Origin: Toxorhynchites rutilus septentrionalis | Taxonomy: Eukaryota; Arthropoda; Insecta; Diptera; Culicidae | DNA length: 64,000 nucleotides | Assembly: GCF_029784135.1 (NCBI RefSeq) | Contig: NC_073744.1 | Coordinates: 65,608,593-65,672,592 of the forward strand | Direction of reading: 5' to 3' | Position numbers and translations under genes: made by a program | Shown: positions 10,337-21,299 of the stretch, one piece after another | How the letters are laid out: every line of letters starts with the position of its first letter | Numbering within the stretch: position 1 is the first letter of the stretch | Notes under the pieces: model-generated | Told to the model about the DNA's origin: nothing | What the model saw: only the letters and a program-made list of their open reading frames with translations | Databases searched by the model: none

Positions 10337-13300
10337 AAAGGGTGCTTTTGGGGATCAATAAGTGCCACTCATTTTTTAGAATTGACCTTCCACCTATTGG
10401 AGCGATCGAAGCTGTTGCTTGTCATGCAAACATCAGAGGCAAAGACCTCTGTATTGTCAGCTTGTATTGGCCTCCGAGAGCTGCGGTTAGCCGCAAACAA
10501 CTTGATGACATGTGCTCACTCCTTCCTGAGCCACGATTGATCTTGGGAGACTTCAACTCTCATGGAACTGCCTGGGGGGAACAGTACGACGACAATCGTT
10601 CATTGTTGATATATCACCTTTGTAACAGCTTCAATATGACCGTTTTGAACACTGGGGATACAACACGTGTACCTAAACCTCCTGCTAACCCAAGTGCTCT
10701 TGACCTCTCGCTTTGCTCGAATTCACTATCGTTAGATTGCAAGTGGAATGTAATCCAGAACCCCAACGGTAGTGATCACTTGCCAATCAAAATTTCCATC
10801 ACCATTGGGTCGAATTCTTCTGAATCTATAAACATGGCATATGACCTCACAAGACACATTGACTGGAAAAAATATACGGACGCGATTGCTCTAGCCATCA
10901 ATTCCAGAGATGGTTTACCTCCATTGGAGGAGTATAACTTCCTTTCTCGTTTGATCTATGACAGCGCGGTTCGCGCTCAAACGAAACCCATCCCAGGTTC
11001 CACCATTTCCCGAAGGCCTCCCAATCTATGGTGGGATAGCCACTGTTCCAAGCTTTATCAGGATAAATCGAACGCATTCAAAGCTTTTCGGAAACGTGGA
11101 ACCATTGAGAATTTTCAAACGTATTTGGACCTTGAAAATCAATTTAAAAACTTGATCAAAGGGAAATAACGTGCTTATTGGCGAAATTTCGTGGGAGGTT
11201 TGTCACGAGAAACGTCAATGAAAAAATTATGGAAAGTGGCTCGAAACATGAGAAATCGCTCTTCAACGAATGAAAGCGAAGAATATTCACATCGATGGAT
11301 TTTTAATTTTGCACGGAAGGTTTGTCCTGATTCCGCTCCTGTGCAAAAAATTGTTCGAGATATACCACAACGTAGGTGCGATCTTGATTCCGAGTTTTCG
11401 ATGGTAGAATTCTCTCTTGCTCTGCTTTCATGTAACAATTCTGCTCCGGGATCGGATAGAATTAAGTTCAACTTGCTGAAAAATCTCCCTGATGTGGCGA
11501 AACATCGCTTGTTGAATTTATTCAATCGGTTCATGGAGCATAATATTGTTCCAGATAATTGGAGACAAGTACGAGTTATAGCTATTCAAAAACCCGGAAA
11601 ACCCACGTCCGACTTCAATTCGTACCGCTCAATAGCAATGCTGTCTTGTATACGGAAATTGTTGGAGAAAATGATCTTGTTTCGCCTTGATCGATGGGTT
11701 GAAACGAATGGCCTACTCTCAGATACACAATATGGGTTCCGCAGGGGCAAGGGGACGAATGATTGTCTTGCGTTGCTTTCTTCAGAAATTCAAATGGCTT
11801 ACGCCGAAAAAAACAAATGGCTTCAGTATTCTTGGACATAAAGGGGGCCTTTGATTCTGTTTCAATAGAGGTTTTGTCAGACAAATTACACTCTCGGGGT
11901 CTGCCGCCTCTATTGAATAATATGTTATATAACTTGCTTTGTGAGAAACATTTGAACTTTTCTCACGGAGATTCGGCAGTAAGTCGGGTCTCTTATATGG
12001 GCCTCCCTCAGGGCTCATGTTTAAGCCCCCTTTTGTACAACTTCTATGTAAGCGACATCGACAATTGCCTTACACAAAATTGCAGCCTGAGACAACTTGC
12101 AGATGATGGAGTGGTGTCTGTCGTAGGACCAAACGAATCCGACCTGCAAGGACCCTTACTAGATACTTTGAACAATTTTTCAACCTGGGCCATTGGGCTA
12201 GGGATCGAATTCTCCACGGAGAAAACAGAGATGGTGGTTTTTTCTAGGAAGCATAGACCAGCAAAACCAAAACTTCAACTTTTGGGTAAACCGATCACTC
12301 ATGCTATGTCATTCAAGTATCTTGGGGTCTGGTTCGACTCCAAATGTACTTGGGGGCCCATATTAGGTATTTGAGTAAAAAATGTCAACAAAGAATAAAC
12401 TTTCTCCGTACAATTACCGGCACTTGGTGGGGAGCCCATCCAGAAGATCTTATAATGTTGTATCGAACAACTATTCTCTCAGTAATGGAGTATGGAAGTT
12501 TCTGTTTTCAATCAGCTGCCAAAACACACCTCATTAAACTCGAGCGAATTCAGTATCTTTGTCTCCGTATTGCGTTGGGATGTATGCCCTCAACGCATAC
12601 CATGAGTCTCGAGGTTTTGGCAGGCGTACTCCCACTAAAAGATCGCTTCAATTTATTATCTCTTCGGTTCCTCATCCGGTGTAACGTTATGAACCTATTG
12701 GTGATCGGAAATTTTGAGCAATTGATCGAGCTAAATTTTCATTCTGGATTCATGAGTTCATATCAAGAATTCACCTCTATGCAGGTTGTTCCTTCTTCGT
12801 ATATTCCCAACCGTGTTTGTTTTCCTGACTACATAAATTCCTCTGTACATTTCGATCTGTTCATGAAGAAGAAAATCCATGAAAATCCAGATTATCTTAG
12901 ATTGGGGTTCGTTCCTACGATCTTCAATGCAAAGTATGCAATTGTGATAATATGTACTTTACTGATGGGTCCTCTATGAATGAGTCCACAGGATTTGGAG
13001 TGTTCAACGTATTTTTTAGCACCTCACACAGTCTTCAGAATCCTTGCTCGGTATATATTGCTGAATTGGCAGCGATATACTGGGCGCTGGACAGCGTCGC
13101 CTCACGACCTGTTGAACACTATTACATTGTAACGGATAGTCTTAGCTCTGTCGAAGCTATCCGTTCAGTGAGGTCGGAAAAGCACTCGCCGTACTTCCTT
13201 GAGAGAATACGAGAAATTTTGAGTGCTTTAACCAGACGCTGTTATGTCATTACCTTTGTCTGGGTTCCTTCACATTGCTCCATTCCGGGTAATGAGAGGG

Positions 13301-14161
13301 CTGACTCATTAGCAAAGGTAGGTGCAATTGAAGGCGATATTTATCAGCGTCAAATCGCCTTCAATGAATTTTATTCTTTAGTCCGCAAAAATACCATCGC
13401 TAACTGGCAACGCAAGTGGAATGAAGATGAATTGGGCCGGTGGTTTTACTCGATTATCCCTAAGGTTAGCCTCAAACCGTGGTTCAAAAGTCTAGACTTG
13501 AGTCGGGACTTTTTTCGCACCTTCTCCCGACTCATGTCCAATCACTGTTCGTTAGATGCACTACTCTTTCGTTTCAATCTTGCCAGCAGCAATCTCTGCG
13601 TTTGTGGCCAAGGTTATCACGACATCGAGCACATTGTTTGTTCGTGCGAGGTGTATCTGGTCGCCAGATCGAATTTAGAAAACTCCCTTCGGGCCCGAGG
13701 AAGACAGCCCAATATGCCGGTGAGAGATGTGTTGGCTCGGTTAGACCTTGATTACATGTCCCATTAATATGTTTTCCTTAAAGCTATAGATCTTCGTGTG
13801 TGATTGTCCCTACATCTTTATACCCTCCTTTCCTTCCTTTGCGGGTAATTCGTCCCCTTGCTACAAATAGTAGAATAAGTTGAAATGTAAATACACTATA
13901 GATATACGAATAGATTTATGAAATGAGTGTTCATCAACATTGTTACAATTTCCTTATATCCCATCCTTCTCCTAAAAATATGTCACCCTCCTAAACTCGA
14001 TTACACCGCGAGTAATCGGTTTTCCACCTTACTAACCATAGATGTAAGAAAATTATTTATATATATATATATAGTTTTAAAATTATATTTAAGAATTCGG
14101 CTCCTTTAAACTTAAGTAACTGAGCCTGTAAAAATAAACGAATTAATAAATAAAAAAAAAA
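10337..14161 (+). mobile_element. Non-LTR retrotransposon copy 1 (EN-RT-RNase H), 5'-truncated
   Basis: The insertion is framed by a 10-bp target duplication GAGTGAAAAA at 10327-10336 and 14162-14171. The left end starts inside the endonuclease domain, so the 5' part is missing; the right end is an A-rich tail preceded by a TATATA-containing 3' UTR. Domain order is AP endonuclease, reverse transcriptase, RNase H, zinc-knuckle-like C-terminus. An RNase H domain after RT is typical of the I, LOA and R1 groups; among mosquito elements it is most like the I/Loner type, but I cannot place the clade with certainty. It inserted into one arm of a foldback repeat. Confidence 0.9.
10342..13767 (+). pseudogene. 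Retrotransposon ORF2 pseudogene (endonuclease, RT, RNase H)
   Basis: Endonuclease: ILGDFNSHGTAWG (about 10550-10585) and the SDHLPI catalytic His block (about 10770). RT: RPIAML-type block (here RSIAMLS) and YGFRRGKGTNDC, then FLDIKGAFDSVS (motif A), GLPQGSCLSPLLYNFY (motif B) and LRQLADDGVVSV (motif C, with ADD in place of the usual Y/FADD). RNase H: FTDGS near 12958, YIAELAAIYWAL, VTDSLSSVEAI, VPSHCSIPGNERADSLA. C-terminus has CVCGQGYHDIEHIVCSC. Lesions: TAA at 11167-11169 where copy 2 has AAA; one A missing near 11810; one G missing near 12352; a deletion near 12940. No intact protein is possible. Confidence 0.92.
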
Positions 14162-14164
14162 GAG

Positions 14165-14620
14165 TGAAAAATTCTCTTTTAAATGCCGCCAATAAACTTT
14201 GTTTACGTTTGCCCCAAAAAGAATGACAAACAGATGAAAAGAGCTTGTTTTTTGAGAAGAAATATCAATAACTTTGAGTAAAGTTGAGATATTGACAAGT
14301 TCTGCATCGAAAAACGTTTGTATTAGTAAGCTCTAAAAGTCTTTCGAAGACAGTTTGCATGTAAAATTTGAAACATAAAAACAGTTTTTTTCATGGTGAC
14401 CCTAACGTAATTTAGAAAAATGGCGCTATATCGGTTATTCCAAGAGATAGAGAAAAACTATGTTCTACAAAGATGTCTCAGATAATTGGAGCTACGACAT
14501 TGTCGAACTATGTTTACCTTTATCTATAAAGATAAGAAAGTTAGATTTTTTTATTTTATCGAAAATTTTGGTCACCCTATTTTTGACAACACAAAAGTGC
14601 AATTTTAGTGCAATGTACTA
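14165..14620. repeat. Foldback repeat, right arm
   Basis: Reverse complement of the arm at 9058-9545: it carries GATATTGACAAGTTCTGCATCG, GTGACCCTAACG and TTGGTCACCCTATTTTTGAC in inverted order. The intervening DNA holds an inner palindrome and the retrotransposon. In single-stranded form the arms could pair over about 450 bp. Confidence 0.75.
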
Positions 14621-14636
14621 AATTCAGATCGCTACT

Positions 14637-14795
14637 GTCAATAAATGGACCGTAACTACATTTTTCTCGCATTGCAAAGCTTCCTGAGTAGTAAGCAATT
14701 CTATTGCAAATGCTTTTCGCCAATGAGGACCAAGACCTCTATGAGAGAGGTATTCTGAAGCTACCCTTAAGATGGGAAACGGAAAAAATAAAAAG
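14637..14795 (+). pseudogene. C-terminus of mariner relic (copy 3)
   Basis: Read with frame changes, the DNA encodes RNYIFLALQSFLSSKQFY, which follows the third catalytic Asp in mariners, then FANEDQDLYERGILKLPLRW, the usual C-terminal block. The matching N-terminus is at 8810. No clear right inverted repeat was found beyond it. Confidence 0.7.
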
Positions 14796-14799
14796 AGAA

Positions 14800-16288
14800 G
14801 TTTGTTTTCATTTTGAATTTATTTTTCTTTCTTGTGGGTTGTTAAGGTCGTATCAATACAACAAAATAAATCATAAATCTGAATTGAAAAAATAAATTGA
14901 ATTGAATTGAATTGTATGATGTTTATACATGGTTTTGTTGAATTTTGCCTTCATGTTCTACCGTCTCATGCTAACAAATGAAAGAATGGTATATATTTTA
15001 GCATTTTTATAAATCAAGATATCTTCATGATTTAACGAATAAAAAAGTTTATTAGTAAGTAGGTAGATAAAAAAAAATTAACGTTAATAAATTTAATACT
15101 TAAAATTGAATTTGAAAAAAAAAACTATGTTTTTGGTTTTTTCAAAAGTTTACATGGTCTCGGGACCAAGGGTGCTATATTTTTTAAATATTTTTTATTG
15201 AAAGCATTCATATGCGACTACACTAGATGTATGCCACTAAAACCTATTTTTTTCGCAAGTGTAATATTTTTTTAAAGAAAAGTTATAAAAATTATGGAAA
15301 ATGGTTTTTCAGACCATCGATAACTTTGAAAACTCGTAACTGAAAAATGAAGAAGAACACATCTCGTTTTTTTTAAATGTTATGTAAAAAATCTCGATCA
15401 TTCGAATCGATCTAGTTGTTCAAAAATTATGGATTTAAAAAAATGTCATTTCTGGAAAAAAAAGGGAGAAATTAATTTTTCGGTCCATCATAAAATGAAA
15501 ATTGGCACCCTAATGAAATAAGTTGGGTGTCAAAGAACGAATTGTAAATAGATTACAGGGACGATTTCTTCATCTTCAAACTTTTTTTGCGGTCCGGAAC
15601 GTTCTTCGTCTTCCAAGTCAAAATTACCACTTTTAAACCATGCAAATCACGTCTGACACGTTCGCTCAGTTGGAGCATGGTCACCATAAACTTACACCAA
15701 AATGCGATGACTTTCCGCAGCTTTTTTCTTCATATTGATATAATGAAGTAACACTCCCCGCAAAAACACTCTCGTTGGTACGAAATTCGACATATTCGAA
15801 GTGGCAAAAAATTATGTTGTTTACGCTTCATCTTTTTGACATATACTGATAAGACGCACAATGACAGTAGCTTTCCAACGAATGTCTGGAAATTTGATTC
15901 ACTGGAATAATAATCAAGTTACGCTATATGTTGTAAAACCGAAGAAACTTACCGGTACACCAAATAGTTTTCGAAATATATGGAATTTTTGCATGGAAAT
16001 TCATGAAAAAAATATGTCTTACTCGTAAAATTTTGGTGTGTAAATTCTCGTGTTTAACATGTTCCTAATATAACACGGTCAATCGCTATAACTTACACAT
16101 TATTTTTCAAAGAAAACATGATCCTGGATAAACATTTTGCTTGTAGCAATGATCTTCTTCCGATGTATATATGCCTTGTTTGTAATTGTATTGTCTATTT
16201 ATGTATATTTTATTCAGAATTTGAAAAAAAAACATATTTTTGATAAAAATGTATTTCAATTTTTGAAATGTTTGTTTTTAACAGTTCT
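14800..16288. other. AT-rich non-coding DNA
   Basis: No coding region recognised. The stretch is rich in A and T runs; an ATTGAATTGAATTGAATTG pentamer run lies at about 14894-14915. Nothing else could be supported. Confidence 0.5.
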
Positions 16289-16485
16289 ATACTCGCGTCT
16301 TGGTCTGTCAGATCGAAAAATCAATAATTCGTTAATTTCTCAGAAAATATCAACACTACGACTTTGCGATTCTCTCTAGCTTCGTTATTCGTCGTTCGTC
16401 ATCGTTTAGCGTATCGCATGTTTTGGTACAAAGGGGACGTGTGCCACTTTTCAACACGTTCGGTCTGACACACCGACGCGAGTAT
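16289..16485. repeat. Short hairpin MITE
   Basis: The left edge 16289-16318 (ATACTCGCGTCTTGGTCTGT) is inverted at 16459-16485 (ending GACGCGAGTAT). A third copy of this edge lies at about 17472-17500 (CGGTCTGTGACACCGTGCGC then GAGTATA). Total length is about 200 bp with no coding. Confidence 0.65.
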
Positions 16486-16489
16486 AGGA

Positions 16490-18850
16490 GTAACTTTTTT
16501 GGACAAGTGCCTTTTTTCACATTCTAGAATATTGTTGAATGAAATGTATAAAATAATGTGAGTGGCGTGGAATATTTATTGAATATAATGCATAAGATCA
16601 TTACAGCACTATTCTTATTTGATTTCAGTCCCTTTTGTAACTGGATTGAACGGATCCATATATTAACTATTCGTCGATATATTCGTCGTTAGATTCATAC
16701 GTTCAAAAGCAAAATATAAATGTTTGACTTTCGTAAAGTTATTCGCTAAATATAATGGTCATACATATACACACTTGTGAAAGAATTTCACTTGTTGAAG
16801 AATTCAAACAGTAAACTATAAACTGAGCGGTAGCTTATGGTAATTTTTAACAGTTACAGTTTCGGGGATATTATTTTAATAATGGACAATATCGACAAGA
16901 AAACAAGAAAAAGAAAAGCAAGTTCCTAGAAAACCTTTTATATCATCTTTTTACGCCCCATTTAAAAAAGGCATTAATTCTTAGTTTACCAAGAAAAAAA
17001 GAGACAAAGAATATTAGAAATATGCAAACTTTATATTTCAGAACCTTTATCATCTGGTAGTTATCTAGAAGACATTCTTCGATAAAAGACCCGAAAACAC
17101 ACAACAACTGCATAAAATTTAAAAAATATGTTTATTTCGAGCATTCAGTTATGTTATGTTCTGATTCTTATGAAACCACAATCGATTGATACGTTTTTAT
17201 GTTATTTTATAGCTCTTTATACTTCCATGAATTATATTCAGTTGCTTACTTTTGATTAATTACAGTGAAAAATTCGAAATTCGTTATTTGTGTTGGAGTA
17301 TCAAAAATTACCCTATTTTGAGGAGGCTGAATTAGATGTCTATTAGAACATAATAAAGACGAAGAAAACATATTTTTGTAGTTTTTTTCATTCAATAATA
17401 CCCTCTTCTTCAAATAAATTCCAATAAAGCCTGAAAAATACACAATGGCAACATTACAGAGAAGTTCAATTTTCGGTCTGTGACACCGTGCGCGAGTATA
17501 CGTGTTATGATTTTGCACTCGAGTATAGGAGGGTTAATGAAGTTTGTTCTTAAATTTGTTGGATATTTTTTTATGAAAACATAAATAATTTCCTATGTCA
17601 TTCCTTAACCAACATTTTGTAGTTCTTACAGCTTTTGTACTGAGCTTGTAATCAGGAAGAAAAGGTGGCAAATGGCAAATCTGATGGGCAAATATCAAAC
17701 CAGGGCAGATCAGGCATTGGAAAACGCTTTTAAACCATCCCTAAAGCTGGAAGCTACAGGCATTCTCCCTCATTACTTGAGAAGTAAGCAATGATTTGCT
17801 TCTAAGCAGTTCGTCTACAGAAAATAATCTGCAAAAGAACGCCTGAGCTCGAACAATAAAAAAAATTAAGTTAAAGAAAAAATTGGTTCGGATGGGGTCA
17901 GTAAGTGAGGTAAACACTGCTTTCGAAGTTGGTATGAAATGGTTTTTACGCCACCCACAATGACATTAGTAAAAGTCTAACAAGAATATCTAGTCATAGA
18001 CAAAAATAAATCTTGAAAACAGTGCGTCCGCAGATCGCAAAAAGTTATTTCGTAGCATCCAACATATAAAACATGCACGGAAATAGGGAGAAATAACTTA
18101 CATTAGCAGAGTATTTGTTATTTTTATCATCACCGTCCCATTGGTACGGGTAAAATCGAAACACTGTGGATCACATCAATTATTCGTGGAACAGTTTCTA
18201 CATGCTCGAATAAATTCTGTTTTCGATTATGCTTCATTTTACATTGGTTTAAATAAGGTGAGAGGGTGAAGCAATGTATTCTCTTTCCGTTCGTGTCTGG
18301 GCTAAACACCATTTCACCCAACGTATTGAAAATCCTTGAAGTTTGTCTAGATTCAGCACTTTTCCAGCGCTCGACACCCTCCCACCCACTCTGACTCTCT
18401 CTTCTTCTGGTAGGTACATGTTACTTTTTATGTCTTTGGTGGTTCTGCTGTTTCCTCGATACGTGCAAAATGTTTTATGAGGTTCAAATTGCGGATTAAT
18501 GGGACCGTTATTCTGCTACGGTTTTATGTTTGACACACCCATATTTAAACACACTCTACCATTATTTATTCCTGGGTTCGTTATCAGATTGTATGTGCAA
18601 GATTTGATTGGCATTTTATGTACTGGCGTTCGAAAGCCATGGGAAACCTTGTGTGAAACGAGACAGAAGATTTATCGGAAATGACAATTTAACTGGAGTC
18701 GGATTTTTTTTATTTCCACCTCATTTATCTAAATCCAAACTTCCGCAAATATGCTGTGGGGTGAATGAGCTACCAGACAATATTCTAAATTGTTCTGAAA
18801 CGAGAGGAGCATTCATGGTTGCTAATATTCTTTCTTTTTCGCTTATTTGC
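16490..18850. other. Intergenic DNA upstream of NPFR
   Basis: No credible gene. Contains one solitary terminus of the 16.3-kb hairpin repeat near 17472-17530. Several open frames (for example 18608-18976) lack any recognisable domain and have no splice or similarity support. Promoter elements of NPFR would be expected at or upstream of the last part, but none can be named. Confidence 0.45.
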
Positions 18851-18852
18851 AG

Positions 18853-19086
18853 ATACAAGTGTCACCACATTTGTCACCCAGGTGTTCTGCATGTCAGAGT
18901 AGACTCGTTCGCTTCAAGGAACAATAGCGAACGATCCTTGATGACCAGTGTCAGTCAATGTAAATTAATTCTATAAGATATATGAAGACGGAAGTCGTCT
19001 TCCTGCTTTTACGAGACAGCGACAACGGGGATTGAGTGCGGAAACGAATCTCATCAAGTGTTGAACTATATATTCAGATTGTAGAA
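18853..19086 (+). other. NPFR: Possible 5' UTR exon of NPFR
   Basis: A pyrimidine-rich tract ending TTATTTGCAG at 18843-18852 makes a good splice acceptor, and the following 234 bases lead without another strong donor into the NPFR start codon at 19087. An in-frame TGA at 19033-19035 closes the frame upstream. This is an inference; transcription could also start within this stretch. Confidence 0.35.
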
Positions 19087-19345
19087 ATGGATATCGTGCT
19101 GTCCCGGCTGAACCTCAGCCTGGACAATGTGACTCTGAGCACTAGCACTATTCGCCAGGGGCTTATCGAGCAGTACAGCAGCAACCGCAAGGTGGACGAT
19201 CCGGCCTATCACATACTGATAGTGATGTACAGCATTTTAATTATTTTCGGGGCCACCGGGAACAGCCTTGTGGTGATGGCAGTTGCCCGGAAGCCACAGA
19301 TGCGAACGGCACGGAACATGTTCATCGTCAATCTGGCAGTGTCCG
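19087..19345 (+). CDS. NPFR: Neuropeptide F receptor, coding exon 1
   Basis: NPFR is a class A G-protein-coupled receptor for neuropeptide F, the insect relative of neuropeptide Y, placed in the plasma membrane of neurons and gut-related cells; in flies it acts on feeding and reward behaviour. This exon encodes residues 1-86 and the first base of codon 87. The N-terminus has N-glycosylation sites at N9 (NLS) and N14 (NVT). Residues 42-66 form helix 1 with the conserved Asn in GATGNSLVV (N59). A basic loop (RKPQMRTARN) follows, then helix 2 begins (NLAVS). The ATG at 19087 is the first after an in-frame stop. Donor is G|GTAAGT at 19346. Joined to the exons at 46.2 kb the reading phase fits exactly and the family match is strong across the junction. 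Confidence 0.95.
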
Positions 19346-20100
19346 GTAAGTAATTGATTTAGTGGTTGGATGATCTACGAAGCGAATAGTACATGTGGGA
19401 TTAAATATTAAAGATTAAACAATTTTGTGTTTAAATTTTGTGCTGGTTGACGAAACTGGCAAGAAACATACCCACGAATGAGATGTTGCTCTATGTATCC
19501 GTTAATTGGCTCTATAAGCCACAACCTGTGATCGTTCTGATTTATAAGCTGGACCATACGGGAAGCGGAATTCGACTGAAGCGTGCTGGAAGCTACCGAA
19601 GAAAGTTTACGAGCTTCATGTTTATGACCTATCGGCAAGTGCATTTTGTGTGCGTGCTCGACATTGTTTATTGATGCTGTGGTAGTTTAACTCCAACTTG
19701 TTCATGAATCTATTCCGTGTTAAAATTAACTGCAGCTCGTAAAATTTGAGGCTTTGAAATCGTTTTGTTAATCGGCGTAAATGAGGATTTGTTGGCATTG
19801 CTTTGAAACGTAGGTTTTCTTAATCACCATGATCAATAGCGGCTTGTTGAAGAAGCTGAAGAGTATAAGTGAACATCAGAATCACATTACCATGTATTTA
19901 TTCAAAACTTTATGTTGGCAATAATTACGAACCACGTAAATAAATTTGTCCATTTCATCTTCTTAAGCACGCCAGACGTGAATGATGAACGCGAAACAAA
20001 GAAAATTCTTGAGAACATTTAGGGCAATACTTGGTTTAACTCAACGTATGACAGCGTATATCTCAAACCTCAATTGAAAAACTGGAGTGTAATGGGTATA
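19346..20100. other. Intron start, no element seen
   Basis: No coding domain or repeat could be supported in the first 750 bases of the intron. Confidence 0.5.
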
Positions 20101-20103
20101 CAG

Positions 20104-20564
20104 TAGGGTGCCAATGAATCGACCATCAAATTTCAAAAAGTTACCCTATACAAAATCTTCACCACCTCGAAAAAACACCCTATGAAAAATTTCAGTTCAA
20201 TCGGTTTTAAGGAAGAGTGGCGCAAAGCGGTCAAAGTTTCAGTTTTTTTGAAAGTCGAAATATCGCCCAAGGGGGGGAGCGATTTTTCACAAAAACTTTT
20301 TTTTCGAGATGACAGTAGATCTCGATGTTTCATGCAATTTAAAGACATTTGGCATCAATTTTTTTTCCAAAACCACTATTTCCTTTACTCCCCCCTTTGG
20401 TGATTTCTCGATTTTGAGAAAACTCAAACTTTGACCGCTTTGCGCCACTCTCCCTTAAGTCCGATTGAGCTGATATTTGGTAGAGGGTGATTTTACGAGG
20501 TGGTGAACATTTTTTTATGACGTTACTTTTTGAAATTCGAGATGAGATGACATTGGCACCCTAG
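20104..20564. repeat. Foldback MITE with long inverted arms
   Basis: Ends are perfect 13-bp inverted repeats TAGGGTGCCAATG (20104-20116) and CATTGGCACCCTA (20551-20563), and the arms stay complementary for roughly 200 bp (GGCGCAAAGCGGTCAAAGTT on the left, AACTTTGACCGCTTTGCGCC type on the right). Length is about 460 bp, non-coding. A related, partly decayed element is at 24378-25170. Confidence 0.8.
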
Positions 20565-21010
20565 CATACAGCCATTCCAAGCTAAACCGATATAGTGTTT
20601 CTCAGATTTTCGTGAAAAACGGTGGTTTCGTTCTTTATCGCAAAATATTAGACCCGCTTTTTTAATTTTTTCAATAGGGTGCCCACTTCCATTTTAGGGT
20701 GATCAAAAAAAAAAACAATTTTCCCCTTTTTTCCGAAAATGACTTGACCGATTGCGAGGATCACCATATCAAACTGAAGCCAATTAGCTAGTTCATAATA
20801 AACCGATGGTCCGAAAATAATATTTCCATCCCCCCTTTTTTTTCTCAAAAATGGCTTTTTTTTCAAAAAATTATAACTTCAGAACTATTGGGTCGATTTA
20901 GATGATCGATATATCAATTCAAAGCCAATGAGTTGGTTTTGTTTGAAAAAATACAACAATTGCGAAAGAAATTGATTCTATTCGCATAGCTGTAGTCAAA
21001 TCGCATAGGC
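20565..21010. other. Low-complexity A/T-rich stretch
   Basis: Runs of A and T and phrases such as AGGGTGCCC (about 20680) that recall the neighbouring foldback family. No gene seen. Confidence 0.4.
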
Positions 21011-21012
21011 TA

Positions 21013-21290
21013 GTGTGCAAATCGCTAGTGTCTGATGTCCTGACGTCGAAAACAGAGTGTCCGGCGTTGCTCCGTTCATTCCAACTACAGGTGCCTCCAA
21101 GAAGTCTGCGGAATCAAAATTTGCTGCGTATACCGGTCCGGCGAACAAATTACGCGACCTACGGTAGTATATCCGGTCTGCTCAGAATGTTCAACAGAGT
21201 TGCAGAGGGCTTTGATTTCAATTTATGTAGGGTAGCTATTAAACGTAATTTTAAGAGAATATTAACCCATTTAAATATCATTAGGGCATA
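21013..21290 (+). pseudogene. Non-LTR retrotransposon C-terminal relic
   Basis: The frame reads LRIPVRRTNYATYGSISGLL and RMFNRVAEGFDFNL, a block like the C-terminus of jockey-type and related non-LTR reverse transcriptases (a basic patch, then an aromatic FNxxxxxFDF motif). It lacks all catalytic motifs and is a fragment left by 5' truncation. It is a different lineage from the two EN-RT-RNase H copies in this window. The A-rich region after the stop near 21290 could be a tail. Confidence 0.6.
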
Positions 21291-21299
21291 GATTCTGCC

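Noticed and set aside
9058..14620. A single large transposon with 450-bp inverted ends and the retrotransposon as cargo
   Set aside because: The retrotransposon has its own 10-bp target duplication inside the inner arm, so it is a later independent insertion.
18608..18976. 122-codon open frame just before NPFR
   Set aside because: No domain or signal and it overlaps the probable 5' UTR exon; likely chance.
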